Positions 8,903-16,961 of a stretch of DNA of 64,000 nucleotides are shown piece by piece. Numbering within the stretch: position 1 is the first letter of the stretch; every line of letters begins with the position of its first letter. Made by a program: the position numbers and the translations under genes. The stretch is taken from NCBI RefSeq assembly GCF_048020265.1, contig NZ_CP171843.1, positions 2,790,001 through 2,854,000 on the forward strand, given 5' to 3'. The notes beneath the pieces were generated by a model. That model saw only the letters and a list, made by a program, of their open reading frames with translations, searched no databases and had not been told where the DNA came from. This DNA comes from Limnohabitans_A sp048020265. GTDB lineage: Bacteria > Pseudomonadota > Gammaproteobacteria > Burkholderiales > Burkholderiaceae_C.

Positions 8903-9017
8903 GGTGGCTTTGTAAAAAAACAAACAGGGGAGATTACACCCTGAAATCCTTGCACCCGACCGGAAAGGGGCCAAACCTGGACAGGCCAGTAGCCGCTGCG
9001 GTGACTTAATATGCCGC

Positions 9018-9986
9018 ATGACCACGCCCCAATTCATCCAGCTCTACCAGCACAATGCCGCCGCAGTGGCGCAGGAACTCCTGCAGGGCCTGAGCGCCCC
9101 GCAGGCCTTCACCTCGCCCAAGTACCTGTACGACGCATTGGGCTCACGCCTGTTCGAAGCCATCACCGAGCTGCCCGAATACGACCTGACGCGTACCGAG
9201 GCGCAACTCATGCGCCTGCACAGCGCCGACATGGCCCGGCATCTGCCCGCAGGCGCTTGCTGGATCGATCTGGGCGCGGGCAACTGCGAAAAAGCTGGGC
9301 GACTGCTGGGCCCCCTGCAGGCCGGGCGCTATGTGGCGGTGGACATTTCGGTGGACTTTGTGCGCCAAGCCCTGGACAGCCTGCAGCGCCAGCACCCGGG
9401 CCTGGCCATGACCGGTCTGGGCACCGATTTTTCGGGTGGTTTGGATTTGCCAGACGCGCTGGGCCTGAACCCAGCGCAGCCGCGCGTCTTGTTTTACCCG
9501 GGCTCGAGCATCGGCAACTTCACGCCCGATCAGGCCCTGGGCTTTTTGCAAAGCCTGCACCGCGCTTGCGGCACGGCCAAGGGCAGCGGTTTGCTGATCG
9601 GAGTGGACTTGCTCAAAGACCCGGGCGAACTCGAAGCGGCCTACGACGACGCGCTGGGTGTGACTGCGGCTTTTGACCTGAATTTGCTGCTGCACATCAA
9701 CCGCCTGGTGGGCAGTAACTTCGCGGTGCGCGACTGGCGGCATTTGTCGCGCTTCAACGCCGAGCAGTCACGCGTGGAAATGCACCTGCAGGCGCGCCAC
9801 GCAGTGCGCGTGCAGTGGCCGGGCGGCGAGCGCCTGTTTGCGGCAGGAGAGACCATCCACACCGAAAACGCTTGCAAATGGACGGTGCCGAACTTCGAAG
9901 CCTTGCTGCGCTTGGCAGGCTTTGCCCAGACCCCTGTCTGGACCGACCCGGCCCAGCGCTTTGCGGTGTTCTGGGCCGCAGCCTGA
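9018..9986 (+). CDS. egtD: L-histidine N-alpha-methyltransferase
   Basis: EgtD trimethylates histidine with SAM to make hercynine, the shared betaine precursor of ergothioneine and selenoneine. The protein is 322 residues, the usual length. Motifs include the SAM-binding CWIDLGAGNCEKAGRLL, LFYPGSSIGNF, GVDLLKDP and the C-terminal WRHLSRFNAEQSRVEMHL and NACKWTV segments that line the histidine pocket. It converges on senA with only seven bases between the two stop codons. Together with senA, senB and senC it supplies the organic acceptor for selenium. Confidence 0.93.
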   Translation: MTTPQFIQLYQHNAAAVAQELLQGLSAPQAFTSPKYLYDALGSRLFEAITELPEYDLTRTEAQLMRLHSADMARHLPAGACWIDLGAGNCEKAGRLLGPLQAGRYVAVDISVDFVRQALDSLQRQHPGLAMTGLGTDFSGGLDLPDALGLNPAQPRVLFYPGSSIGNFTPDQALGFLQSLHRACGTAKGSGLLIGVDLLKDPGELEAAYDDALGVTAAFDLNLLLHINRLVGSNFAVRDWRHLSRFNAEQSRVEMHLQARHAVRVQWPGGERLFAAGETIHTENACKWTVPNFEALLRLAGFAQTPVWTDPAQRFAVFWAAA

Positions 9987-9993
9987 CGGCGTT

Positions 9994-11238
9994 TTACAGG
10001 GCCACCGTCCGAAAGCCCGCAAAAATGTCGCGCCGCTCGGGTACAAAGAAGTTGCGGTAACGCACATCCACCACATGCGCCGAGGTGGCCGCGCACGCCC
10101 CGCGCAGCACGCGGTGGTGGTGCCACCAGGGCGCTGAATAGTCGCGGTAGGGATGCACCTCAAAACCCGGATAGGGCGCGAAATCGCTGGCCGTCCATTC
10201 CCACACCTGGCCCCACGCAAAACCGGTCTGCTGCGCGGCGCATTCCCATTCGGCCTCAGTGGGCAAGCGTCTGCCTGCCCATTGGCACCAAGCCTCAGCA
10301 TCCTGCGCGCTCAGGTGCACCGCCGGGGCTTGCAAGTCCAACACCTGCCACCGACCAAAGCGCTGCGCTTGCCAAACGCCCTGGACGCAACGCACATGCG
10401 GCGGCACAGGGTGACCTGTAGCCTGGACAAACGGCAGGTAACGCGCCCAGCTGACGGCCTCTGCGTCAATGCTGAAGGCCGCCAGCGCCACCGGGTGGGC
10501 CTGGCGCTCGTTGTCAAAGGCGAAACCTGGCCCTGCATAGCCGAGTGTGTAGACCTGCGCCGGCACATGAATCTGTGCTGGGGACTCGGTCTGCATCGGG
10601 AAGGCCCCCGTGCGCCAGCAAAGGGCCTCGGGCAAGGCCAGCCCCAAAGCCTGCGCCATGTAAACCGAGGCCTCGTTGTGCATGTCTTCGTGTTGCAGGG
10701 CAAGCCGCCAGAAATACAGATCATCGTCGCTCTCAACCTCGCCTGCGGCTTGCACCTCTTGCAAGTGGCCCAGGCTGCGCTGCAGCACCTGCGCCAAATA
10801 GTTCTGCGTTCCAGCCAGATCGGGCAAAGACAAAGCCCAGCGGCTGTCGTGCGCCACCTCGCTGGAGTTGTAGAGCGCATCGGCATGGGGCAGCAGCGAG
10901 GCGTCAAAGTCCGCGCCGCTGCTGGCACTGCGCGTGCCCAGATGGCGCTGACGGTTGCGCACCGTCCACCATTCCTGAAACCAGGCGATGTGGCCCCACT
11001 CCCACAAAGGCGGGTTCATGCCGGGCAGGGGGGGCACCGACAAATCCGGCAGGGCGCTTTGCCAGGCCTGCATCAGCCCCAGCGTGCGGGTGCGGGTGGC
11101 TTGCAGGGCGCGGGCCAAAGCCGCTGACCCGGCGGTGCGCACAGCGCTGTGCACAGGCCCCAGACAAGCTGAAAAAGACCCGACCAACGATGCGCCCGGG
11201 TCTGTCTGCCCTGCCCCCGCCGTGGTACTGCCATTCAT
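9994..11238 (-). CDS. senA: selenoneine synthase SenA (EgtB-family nonheme iron enzyme)
   Basis: This is a 414-residue EgtB homologue. An N-terminal DinB-like helical domain supplies the iron ligands, His83 (in EWGHIAWFQEWW) and the HxxxHxE motif at His183/His187 (HEDMHNE). An FGE-sulfatase domain follows, with GRRLPTEAEWECAA and a GQVWEWTASDFAPYPGF segment. EgtB couples a thiol to hercynine; SenA does the same with a selenosugar. I prefer SenA because the gene starts head-to-head with senB and lies beside senC. I cannot separate SenA from EgtB by residues alone. The ATG at 11238 is used because the next in-frame codons upstream run into the senB start region; only 13 bp separate the two start codons. 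Confidence 0.82.
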   Translation of the reverse strand: MNGSTTAGAGQTDPGASLVGSFSACLGPVHSAVRTAGSAALARALQATRTRTLGLMQAWQSALPDLSVPPLPGMNPPLWEWGHIAWFQEWWTVRNRQRHLGTRSASSGADFDASLLPHADALYNSSEVAHDSRWALSLPDLAGTQNYLAQVLQRSLGHLQEVQAAGEVESDDDLYFWRLALQHEDMHNEASVYMAQALGLALPEALCWRTGAFPMQTESPAQIHVPAQVYTLGYAGPGFAFDNERQAHPVALAAFSIDAEAVSWARYLPFVQATGHPVPPHVRCVQGVWQAQRFGRWQVLDLQAPAVHLSAQDAEAWCQWAGRRLPTEAEWECAAQQTGFAWGQVWEWTASDFAPYPGFEVHPYRDYSAPWWHHHRVLRGACAATSAHVVDVRYRNFFVPERRDIFAGFRTVAL

Positions 11239-11251
11239 GTATAAACCGCCC

Positions 11252-12226
11252 ATGCAAAAACTTCGTGTGGTCATTGTCAGCCCGGCCCTGGCCGACGCCA
11301 ACAATGGCAATTGGCAAACGGCGCGCCGCTGGCAACAGCTGCTGTCTGCGCATTCTGCCCGCATCGTGCGGCAGTGGCCCGATGCCCAGGCTGAAACGGA
11401 CGATGTGATGCTGGCGTTGCACGCACGCCGCTCGGCCGACGCGGTGCAGGCTTGGCACGACAGGCACGGCCAACGAGGCCTGGGCGTGGTGCTGACGGGC
11501 ACCGATCTGTACCGCGACATTGCCCACGACCCGCAAGCGCAAAAGTCTTTGGCACTGGCGCACTCCTTGGTGGTGCTGCAGGGGCTGGGGGTGCAAAGCC
11601 TGCCGCCAGCGCACCAGGCCAAGGCCCGCGTGATTTTTCAGTCCACCGGCACGCGCCAGACCTTGCCCAAAACCAAGCGCCACCTGCGCGTGGTGATGGT
11701 GGGGCATTTGCGCGAAGAAAAAGACCCGCTCACCCTCATGGCGGCAGCCCGACTGTTGCCACCCGACACCGGTGTGTTCATTGACCACATTGGCGCAGCG
11801 CTCGACCCCGCCCTGGGCCAGGCCGCTGAGGCCACGCAAGCGCAATGCCCCCATTACCGCTGGCTGGGGGCAGTACCTCACGCGCAAACGCTGCGGCGCA
11901 TCCAGCGCGCCCACCTGCTGGTGCACTGCAGCCGCATGGAAGGCGGCGCGCATGTGCTGATGGAGGCCATGTGCAGCGGCACGCCCGTGCTGGCCACGCG
12001 CATCGACGGCAATGTGGGCCTGTTGGGCGAGGATTACGCGGGCTACTTCGAGTCCGGTGACGCCCAGGCACTGGCCGATTTTTTGCTGGCTTGCCGAGCG
12101 CCGCAAACCGGTCACAGCCTGGTGGCACACTTGGCGGATCAGTGCGCCTCGCGCGCACCCTTGTTTGAACCCCAGGCCGAACGCGCCGCCTTGCACCGCT
12201 GGGTGCAAGACCTCTGGACACCTTGA
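11252..12226 (+). CDS. senB: selenosugar synthase SenB (GT-B glycosyltransferase)
   Basis: This is a 324-residue glycosyltransferase of the TIGR04348 type. The N-terminus (KLRVVIVSPALADANNGNW) replaces the usual donor-site lid, and the C-terminal half has the family-4-like segment HLLVHCSRMEGGAHVLMEAM followed by SGTPVLATRIDGNVGLLG. SenB joins selenophosphate to a UDP-sugar, giving the selenosugar used by SenA. The ATG at 11252 fits homologues best; an in-frame ATG at 11237 would overlap senA's start codon. Its TGA is followed immediately by the ATG of senC, so the two are translationally coupled. Confidence 0.85.
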   Translation: MQKLRVVIVSPALADANNGNWQTARRWQQLLSAHSARIVRQWPDAQAETDDVMLALHARRSADAVQAWHDRHGQRGLGVVLTGTDLYRDIAHDPQAQKSLALAHSLVVLQGLGVQSLPPAHQAKARVIFQSTGTRQTLPKTKRHLRVVMVGHLREEKDPLTLMAAARLLPPDTGVFIDHIGAALDPALGQAAEATQAQCPHYRWLGAVPHAQTLRRIQRAHLLVHCSRMEGGAHVLMEAMCSGTPVLATRIDGNVGLLGEDYAGYFESGDAQALADFLLACRAPQTGHSLVAHLADQCASRAPLFEPQAERAALHRWVQDLWTP

Positions 12227-14581
12227 ATGCAATCTTCCCATCAACCCGTTTTGCGCGACCTGGTGCTGGCCGGCGGCGGGCACAGCCATGTGGGCGTGCT
12301 GCGCATGTTCGCCATGCAGCCCGAGCCCGGTGTGCGCATCACCGTGATCTGCACCGACATCGACACGCCTTACTCGGGCATGCTGCCCGGCTACATCTCG
12401 GGCCACTACAGTTTTGACGAGGTGCACATCGACCTGGGCCGCCTGTGTGCCTTTGCCGGTGCACGCCTGTACCACGACGCCGTGGTCGGCATCGACCGCA
12501 AAAACCAGAAAGTCATTTGCCAAAACCGCCCGCCGGTGGCCTATGACCTGCTGTCCATCAACATCGGCTCCACACCGCAGGTGCAACACATCGAAGGCGC
12601 ACCCACGCTAGCGGTGCCCGTCAAACCGATTGCGCAGTTCAACCAGCGCTGGCTGGTCCTGTTGGACAAAGCACGGCAGTGGCCCGCGCATCGGGGTCGC
12701 ATGACGATTGCGGTGGTGGGCGGTGGTGCGGGGGGCGTGGAGCTGTTGCTGTCCATGCAGTACCGTTTGCGCCACGAACTCAAGGCCCTGGGGCGCAGCC
12801 CCGAGGACCTGAAATTTGTACTGCTGACTTCAGGCGACACGATCTTGCCCACACACAACCCGGGCGTGCGCGCACGCTTTGCCAAAGTGCTGCAAGAGCG
12901 CAATGTCGAGGTGCACACGCATGCCGAGGTGGTGCAGGTCTCGCCCGGCTGCCTGCACACGCGCGATGGGCGCACCTTCGATGCCGACGAAACCATGTGG
13001 GTCACCCAAGCCGGTGGCCCAGCCTGGCTGCAAAGCACGGGCCTGGCGCTCGATGACAAAGGCTTCATACTCGTTCATCCCCAGTTGCAATGCCTGAACG
13101 ACCCGCTGGTGTTTGCTGCGGGCGATATTGCCTCGTTGGTCGAGCGTCCACTGGAAAAAGCCGGTGTGTTTGCCGTGCGCATGGCCAAGCCCTTGGCCGA
13201 AAATTTGCGCCGCAGCCTGCGCGGGCAAAAACTGCTGGCTTACCAACCGCAACGCCACTGGCTGGCCCTGATCTCCACCGGCAACCGCTATGCCGTGGGT
13301 TCGCGTGGGCCCTGGGGCTTTGGGGGTGACTGGGTGTGGCGCTGGAAGGACCGGATCGACCGGCAGTTCATGCGCCGCTTCACCGAATTGCCCGACATGG
13401 CGCTCCAAGCGCCAGGCACCAATTTACAGACCGCCATGCGGTCGATGAGGCAATTGCTCAAGGACATCCAGGCGCAGGGCAAAGCCCCCACCACGCGCCT
13501 GAGCCTCACATCCGAGGAGTCATTGCAGGCCATCTCGGCCATTGCCATGCGCTGCGGCGGCTGCGGCGCCAAAGTCGGCTCCAACATCTTGTCCCGCGCA
13601 CTGGGCAGCTTGCAACCGGTGGAACGACCGGATGTGCTGATCGGCTTGCACTCGCCCGACGACGCGGCCGTGGTGCGCGTGCCGCCAGGCATGGCGGTGG
13701 TGCAGACGGTGGATTTTTTCCGGGCTTTCATCGACGACCCGTATCTGTTTGGCAAAGTGGCGGCCAACCACGCGCTGGGCGATATTTTTGCGATGGGTGG
13801 CGAACCCCAAACCGCCACCGCCGTGGTCACCGTGCCACCAGGCCTGGAGAGCAAGGTCGAAGACCTGTTGACGCAGATGATGGGCGGCGCCATTGAGGTG
13901 CTGAATGCCGCAGGCTGCGCCCTGGTGGGCGGACACACGGGCGAGGGCGCGGAGCTGGCCCTGGGCTTTGCCATCAACGGACTGATCGACGAGAAGATGG
14001 ACAGCGTGATGCGCAAGGGCGGCATGCAGCCCGGCGATGTGCTGCTGCTGACCAAACCCATGGGCACCGGCACCTTGTTTGCGGCGCACGCACGCCATGC
14101 GGCCAAGGGCCGCTGGATCGCAGCCGCCTTGCAATCGATGGTGCAATCCAACCAAACGGGCGCAGAAATCTTGCGCACGCATGGCGCCACCGCCTGCACC
14201 GACCTGACCGGCTTTGGACTGCTGGGCCACCTGGTGGAAATGACCCGGCCGTCCGGTGTGGACGCCGAGTTGAACATGGGCAGCCTGCCGCTGCTGGATG
14301 GTGCACTGGACTGCGTGAAAGCGGGCATCGTCAGCTCTTTGCAACCGGCCAATGTGCGGCTACGCCGCGCCCTGCGCAATGCCGACGAGTTCGTGAGCGA
14401 CCCGCGCTACCCGCTGCTGTTTGACCCGCAAACCGCAGGCGGCTTGCTGGCCAGCGTGCCCGCAGCCCAAGCCGCTGCCTGTGTGCAGGCGCTCAAAGCG
14501 GCAGGCTACGTGCACACCGCGATCATCGGCCGCATCACCGCGCAAGGCGAGGCCATTGAGCCGGTGTTGCTGAAAACCTGA
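12227..14581 (+). CDS. senC: SenC: FAD/NAD(P) oxidoreductase fused to selenide, water dikinase
   Basis: This is a 784-residue two-part protein. Residues about 5-385 are a pyridine-nucleotide disulfide oxidoreductase-like flavoprotein (LAGGGHSHVGVLRM, TPYSGMLPGY, a second VVGGGAGGVELLL, and FAAGDIASL), the type described as the N-terminal partner of SelD (TIGR03169). Residues about 430-784 are SelD/selenophosphate synthetase: CGGCGAK at 443-449 supplies the catalytic Cys and Lys, with DDAAVV, NHALGDIFAMGGEP and VGGHTGEG for ATP and metal. It makes selenophosphate from selenide and ATP for SenB. The flavin half may deliver reduced selenium; that is inference. A role in selenocysteine synthesis is also possible if no other selD exists. 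Confidence 0.88.
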   Translation: MQSSHQPVLRDLVLAGGGHSHVGVLRMFAMQPEPGVRITVICTDIDTPYSGMLPGYISGHYSFDEVHIDLGRLCAFAGARLYHDAVVGIDRKNQKVICQNRPPVAYDLLSINIGSTPQVQHIEGAPTLAVPVKPIAQFNQRWLVLLDKARQWPAHRGRMTIAVVGGGAGGVELLLSMQYRLRHELKALGRSPEDLKFVLLTSGDTILPTHNPGVRARFAKVLQERNVEVHTHAEVVQVSPGCLHTRDGRTFDADETMWVTQAGGPAWLQSTGLALDDKGFILVHPQLQCLNDPLVFAAGDIASLVERPLEKAGVFAVRMAKPLAENLRRSLRGQKLLAYQPQRHWLALISTGNRYAVGSRGPWGFGGDWVWRWKDRIDRQFMRRFTELPDMALQAPGTNLQTAMRSMRQLLKDIQAQGKAPTTRLSLTSEESLQAISAIAMRCGGCGAKVGSNILSRALGSLQPVERPDVLIGLHSPDDAAVVRVPPGMAVVQTVDFFRAFIDDPYLFGKVAANHALGDIFAMGGEPQTATAVVTVPPGLESKVEDLLTQMMGGAIEVLNAAGCALVGGHTGEGAELALGFAINGLIDEKMDSVMRKGGMQPGDVLLLTKPMGTGTLFAAHARHAAKGRWIAAALQSMVQSNQTGAEILRTHGATACTDLTGFGLLGHLVEMTRPSGVDAELNMGSLPLLDGALDCVKAGIVSSLQPANVRLRRALRNADEFVSDPRYPLLFDPQTAGGLLASVPAAQAAACVQALKAAGYVHTAIIGRITAQGEAIEPVLLKT

Positions 14582-14595
14582 GCGGCTCCAACAAC

Positions 14596-15276
14596 ATGAC
14601 CACAGAACACTTCACCCACCCCATCACACTGAACGCCGATCTGGCCCAGCGCTGCGTCGTGCACAGCCCCTCGCTCGACTGGGTGGACTCCCCCTCATCG
14701 GGCGTGTCGCGCCGCATGCTCGAGCGCAACGGCGGCGAAGTGGCCCGCGCCACGTCCATCGTGCGTTACGCACCGGGCTCGGCCTTTGCCAGCCACACGC
14801 ACGGTGGGGGTGAAGAAATTTGGGTGCTCGAGGGCACACTGCACGACGAGCACGGGGTGTACGGCCCCGGCACCTACATCCATAACCCGGTGGGCAGCTC
14901 GCATGCGCCGTACTCGCCCGAGGGCTGCACCTTGTTTGTGAAGCTGCGCCACCTGGACCCCCGCGACGACAAACGCGTGGTCATCGACACCCGAAGCAGC
15001 GAATGGCGTCAGGGCCTGGTGGAGGGCCTCAAGGTCTTGCCCCTGAACACCTTCGAGACCCAAAACACCGCGCTGGTGCGCTGGGCACCGCAGACGTTTT
15101 TCGACCCACACCGGCATTGGGGCGGCGAAGAGATTCTGGTGGTCGAAGGCGTGTTCTCTGACGAACACGGCGACTACCCCGCAGGCAGCTGGCTGCGCAG
15201 CCCCCACATGAGCCAGCACAAGCCTTTCAGCCGCGAGGGCTGCTTGATCCTAGTGAAAACCGGGCACTTGGTGTGA
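14596..15276 (+). CDS. double cupin protein (ChrR-like cupin)
   Basis: This 226-residue protein has two beta-barrel cupin domains. The first (about 50-115) has HTHGGGEEIWVLEG with a later His in NPVGSSH; the second (about 150-220) has HRHWGGEEILVVEG and PHMSQHKPF. The His/Glu sets should bind a metal. Both resemble the C-terminal cupin of the anti-sigma factor ChrR, but the zinc-binding anti-sigma domain is absent. It starts 14 bp after senC and precedes the AraC gene by 22 bp, so it is probably co-transcribed with the sen genes. Its role is unknown; a metalloprotein sensor or enzyme acting on a selenium or thiol compound would fit. Confidence 0.8.
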   Translation: MTTEHFTHPITLNADLAQRCVVHSPSLDWVDSPSSGVSRRMLERNGGEVARATSIVRYAPGSAFASHTHGGGEEIWVLEGTLHDEHGVYGPGTYIHNPVGSSHAPYSPEGCTLFVKLRHLDPRDDKRVVIDTRSSEWRQGLVEGLKVLPLNTFETQNTALVRWAPQTFFDPHRHWGGEEILVVEGVFSDEHGDYPAGSWLRSPHMSQHKPFSREGCLILVKTGHLV

Positions 15277-15298
15277 GTACCTGCGAAGAGCCCCACAC

Positions 15299-16144
15299 AT
15301 GGACGCCCTGAGTTCGGTCTTGTCACGCATTGCCCTGCGGGCAGGTGTGTTCTACAGCGGCAACCTCTGCGGCCTGCACGATTTCGAGCACGATGTGTTC
15401 AAGGGACACCTTCACCTGATCGAGCGCGGGCCCATCACGCTGCACATGCTGGGGCAAGCCGATGTGCACCTGACCGAACCAACCGTGCTGTTCTTGCCAC
15501 GCCCTCAATGGCACAGGCTGTCGGCTGATGATGGTGCGGGGGCTGACGTGGTGTGCGGCACCATCACCTTGGGCGGCGGGGTACACAACCCGGTCAGCGC
15601 CTCGCTGCCCGATGTGGTGCAGGTGCCTCTGTCGGCTCTCCCGGGCGTGGGGGCCTTGCTGGGCCTGATGCGACAAGAGGCTTTTCAGGAGCAGCCAGGC
15701 CGCCAGGCGGTGCTCGACCGCTTGTGCGAAGTGCTAATCCTCCAGCTACTGCGCCACTGCATGGCCCAGGGCATCACCTCGGGAGGCTTGTTGGCGGGCT
15801 TGGCCGATCCGAGGCTGGGCAAGGCCTTGCGCGCCGTGCACGACGATCCGGCACAAGACTGGGATTTGCCCAGCCTGGCCGCTGCCGCAGGCATGTCGCG
15901 TGCGCGTTTTGCGCACCACTTCAAGGCCGTGCTGGGCCACACCCCAGCACACTACCTGAGCCAGTGGCGCATCCAGACCGCCCAGCAGCTGATGCAGCAG
16001 GGCCAGAGCATTCAGCAAGCAGCGCACGCCGTAGGCTATGGCAGCGCAAGCGCATTCACCCGCGCCTTTGTCCGTGAATTGGGCATTTCACCAGGCGCCT
16101 GGTTGATGGCGACCTCAAAAGGCGGACCTCAAACTCAGCACTGA
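15299..16144 (+). CDS. AraC-family transcriptional regulator with N-terminal cupin
   Basis: This is a 281-residue regulator. The N-terminal half is a cupin-6 type sensing domain (HLHLIERGPITLHM, FLPRPQWHRL). The C-terminal 100 residues hold two helix-turn-helix motifs, DLPSLAAAAGMSRARFAHHF and IQQAAHAVGYGSASAFTRAF. A GAAGAG sequence about nine bases upstream supports the ATG at 15299. It is the last gene of the apparent senB-senC-cupin-araC run, so it may respond to a small molecule linked to that pathway, although AraC cupin regulators are common and often control an unlinked neighbour. Confidence 0.88.
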   Translation: MDALSSVLSRIALRAGVFYSGNLCGLHDFEHDVFKGHLHLIERGPITLHMLGQADVHLTEPTVLFLPRPQWHRLSADDGAGADVVCGTITLGGGVHNPVSASLPDVVQVPLSALPGVGALLGLMRQEAFQEQPGRQAVLDRLCEVLILQLLRHCMAQGITSGGLLAGLADPRLGKALRAVHDDPAQDWDLPSLAAAAGMSRARFAHHFKAVLGHTPAHYLSQWRIQTAQQLMQQGQSIQQAAHAVGYGSASAFTRAFVRELGISPGAWLMATSKGGPQTQH

Positions 16145-16203
16145 GACTTTCGGTCAACTGCTTGAGCGTCTGAGGTACAGATTTTGCAAAATTCACGCCT
16201 ACG

Positions 16204-16581
16204 ATGGATTGTTCAAAATCCATTTTTGTCATGTGCACATCCGAACATCCACACAACTTGACCATTTGGTGCCTTTGCGCTGAGTGGTGTGTGATTTGTC
16301 GTGAATTCAAAACCACGTTTCTGAGCGTACAGTCCGAACAACCTGAACACAAATGGCACTGGACAGACATTGAGGATCACGATGAGGCGCTGTCTGACAT
16401 CGATGTACAGGACTTCCCAATCATCGTGATTTGGAGCAGCACAGGTTTGTGGTGCTTTGCGGGCACCATCGAGCCACGGACGGACACATTGCTGCGCCTC
16501 ATCAGGTCTTCTCTGGCGGATGAACTGCGGTTGACCGAATCAGAAGCAAACCACTGGCAAGCTTTGCAACAACTTCGATGA
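16204..16581 (+). CDS. thioredoxin-like protein
   Basis: This 125-residue protein has the motif WCLCAEWCVICREF, in which CVIC is a thioredoxin-type CxxC preceded by the usual W, and a later cis-proline candidate in QDFPIIVIWS. It is likely a thiol-disulfide oxidoreductase of the thioredoxin fold. The N-terminus carries extra cysteines (MDCSK, VMCTS) and no clear signal peptide, so it is probably cytoplasmic. A second start at 16231 is possible; neither has a strong ribosome-binding site. Base composition is visibly lower in GC than the neighbours, which suggests a separate origin together with the next gene. Confidence 0.65.
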   Translation: MDCSKSIFVMCTSEHPHNLTIWCLCAEWCVICREFKTTFLSVQSEQPEHKWHWTDIEDHDEALSDIDVQDFPIIVIWSSTGLWCFAGTIEPRTDTLLRLIRSSLADELRLTESEANHWQALQQLR

Positions 16582-16599
16582 TTGGCGAGTGAATGCACC

Positions 16600-16947
16600 A
16601 TGAGAGAACTCATTTTCAACCACACCGGAAAAATTTTCATAGGTGCTTTTGTGCTGTTGTTGGCATTTGGAAATTACTACTACCGCTGGCATCTCAAGCC
16701 ACCCGTGCCGCAATACAAAAGCCAATGCGAAAAAGAAATTGCCGAACTGGATCAGACCATCACGAATCAATATGGAACCGGTGCGCTTCGCGTACTGAAT
16801 CTCCGTGATGATGCCAAGGTCACAGAAGCCGAAATCAACGTAGCTCGAAGCATTCGCCGAAACGCAGTTCAACTTTTGCAAAACTCACAAGAGAGACTTT
16901 GCCTGGAAGACATGGCCAATGCCCGTCAGGTCATGAAAATGCGGTAG
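16600..16947 (+). CDS. small single-pass membrane protein, unknown
   Basis: I do not recognise this 115-residue protein. One hydrophobic helix (about residues 9-27, GKIFIGAFVLLLAFGNYYY) is followed by a charged domain with two cysteines (SQCEKE and RLCLED) that could form a disulfide if exported. It starts 18 bp after the thioredoxin-like gene, shares that gene's lower GC content, and the pairing suggests it could be a membrane partner or substrate. The ATG at 16600 was preferred over an upstream TTG because the hydrophobic helix then sits near the N-terminus. Confidence 0.55.
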   Translation: MRELIFNHTGKIFIGAFVLLLAFGNYYYRWHLKPPVPQYKSQCEKEIAELDQTITNQYGTGALRVLNLRDDAKVTEAEINVARSIRRNAVQLLQNSQERLCLEDMANARQVMKMR

Positions 16948-16961
16948 TGGCCTGCTGGCAA

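Noticed and set aside
9994..11238. Calling the EgtB-like gene egtB for ergothioneine
   Set aside because: Its head-to-head position with senB and its proximity to senC favour SenA. The alternative is kept open in the entry because the residues visible here do not separate the two.
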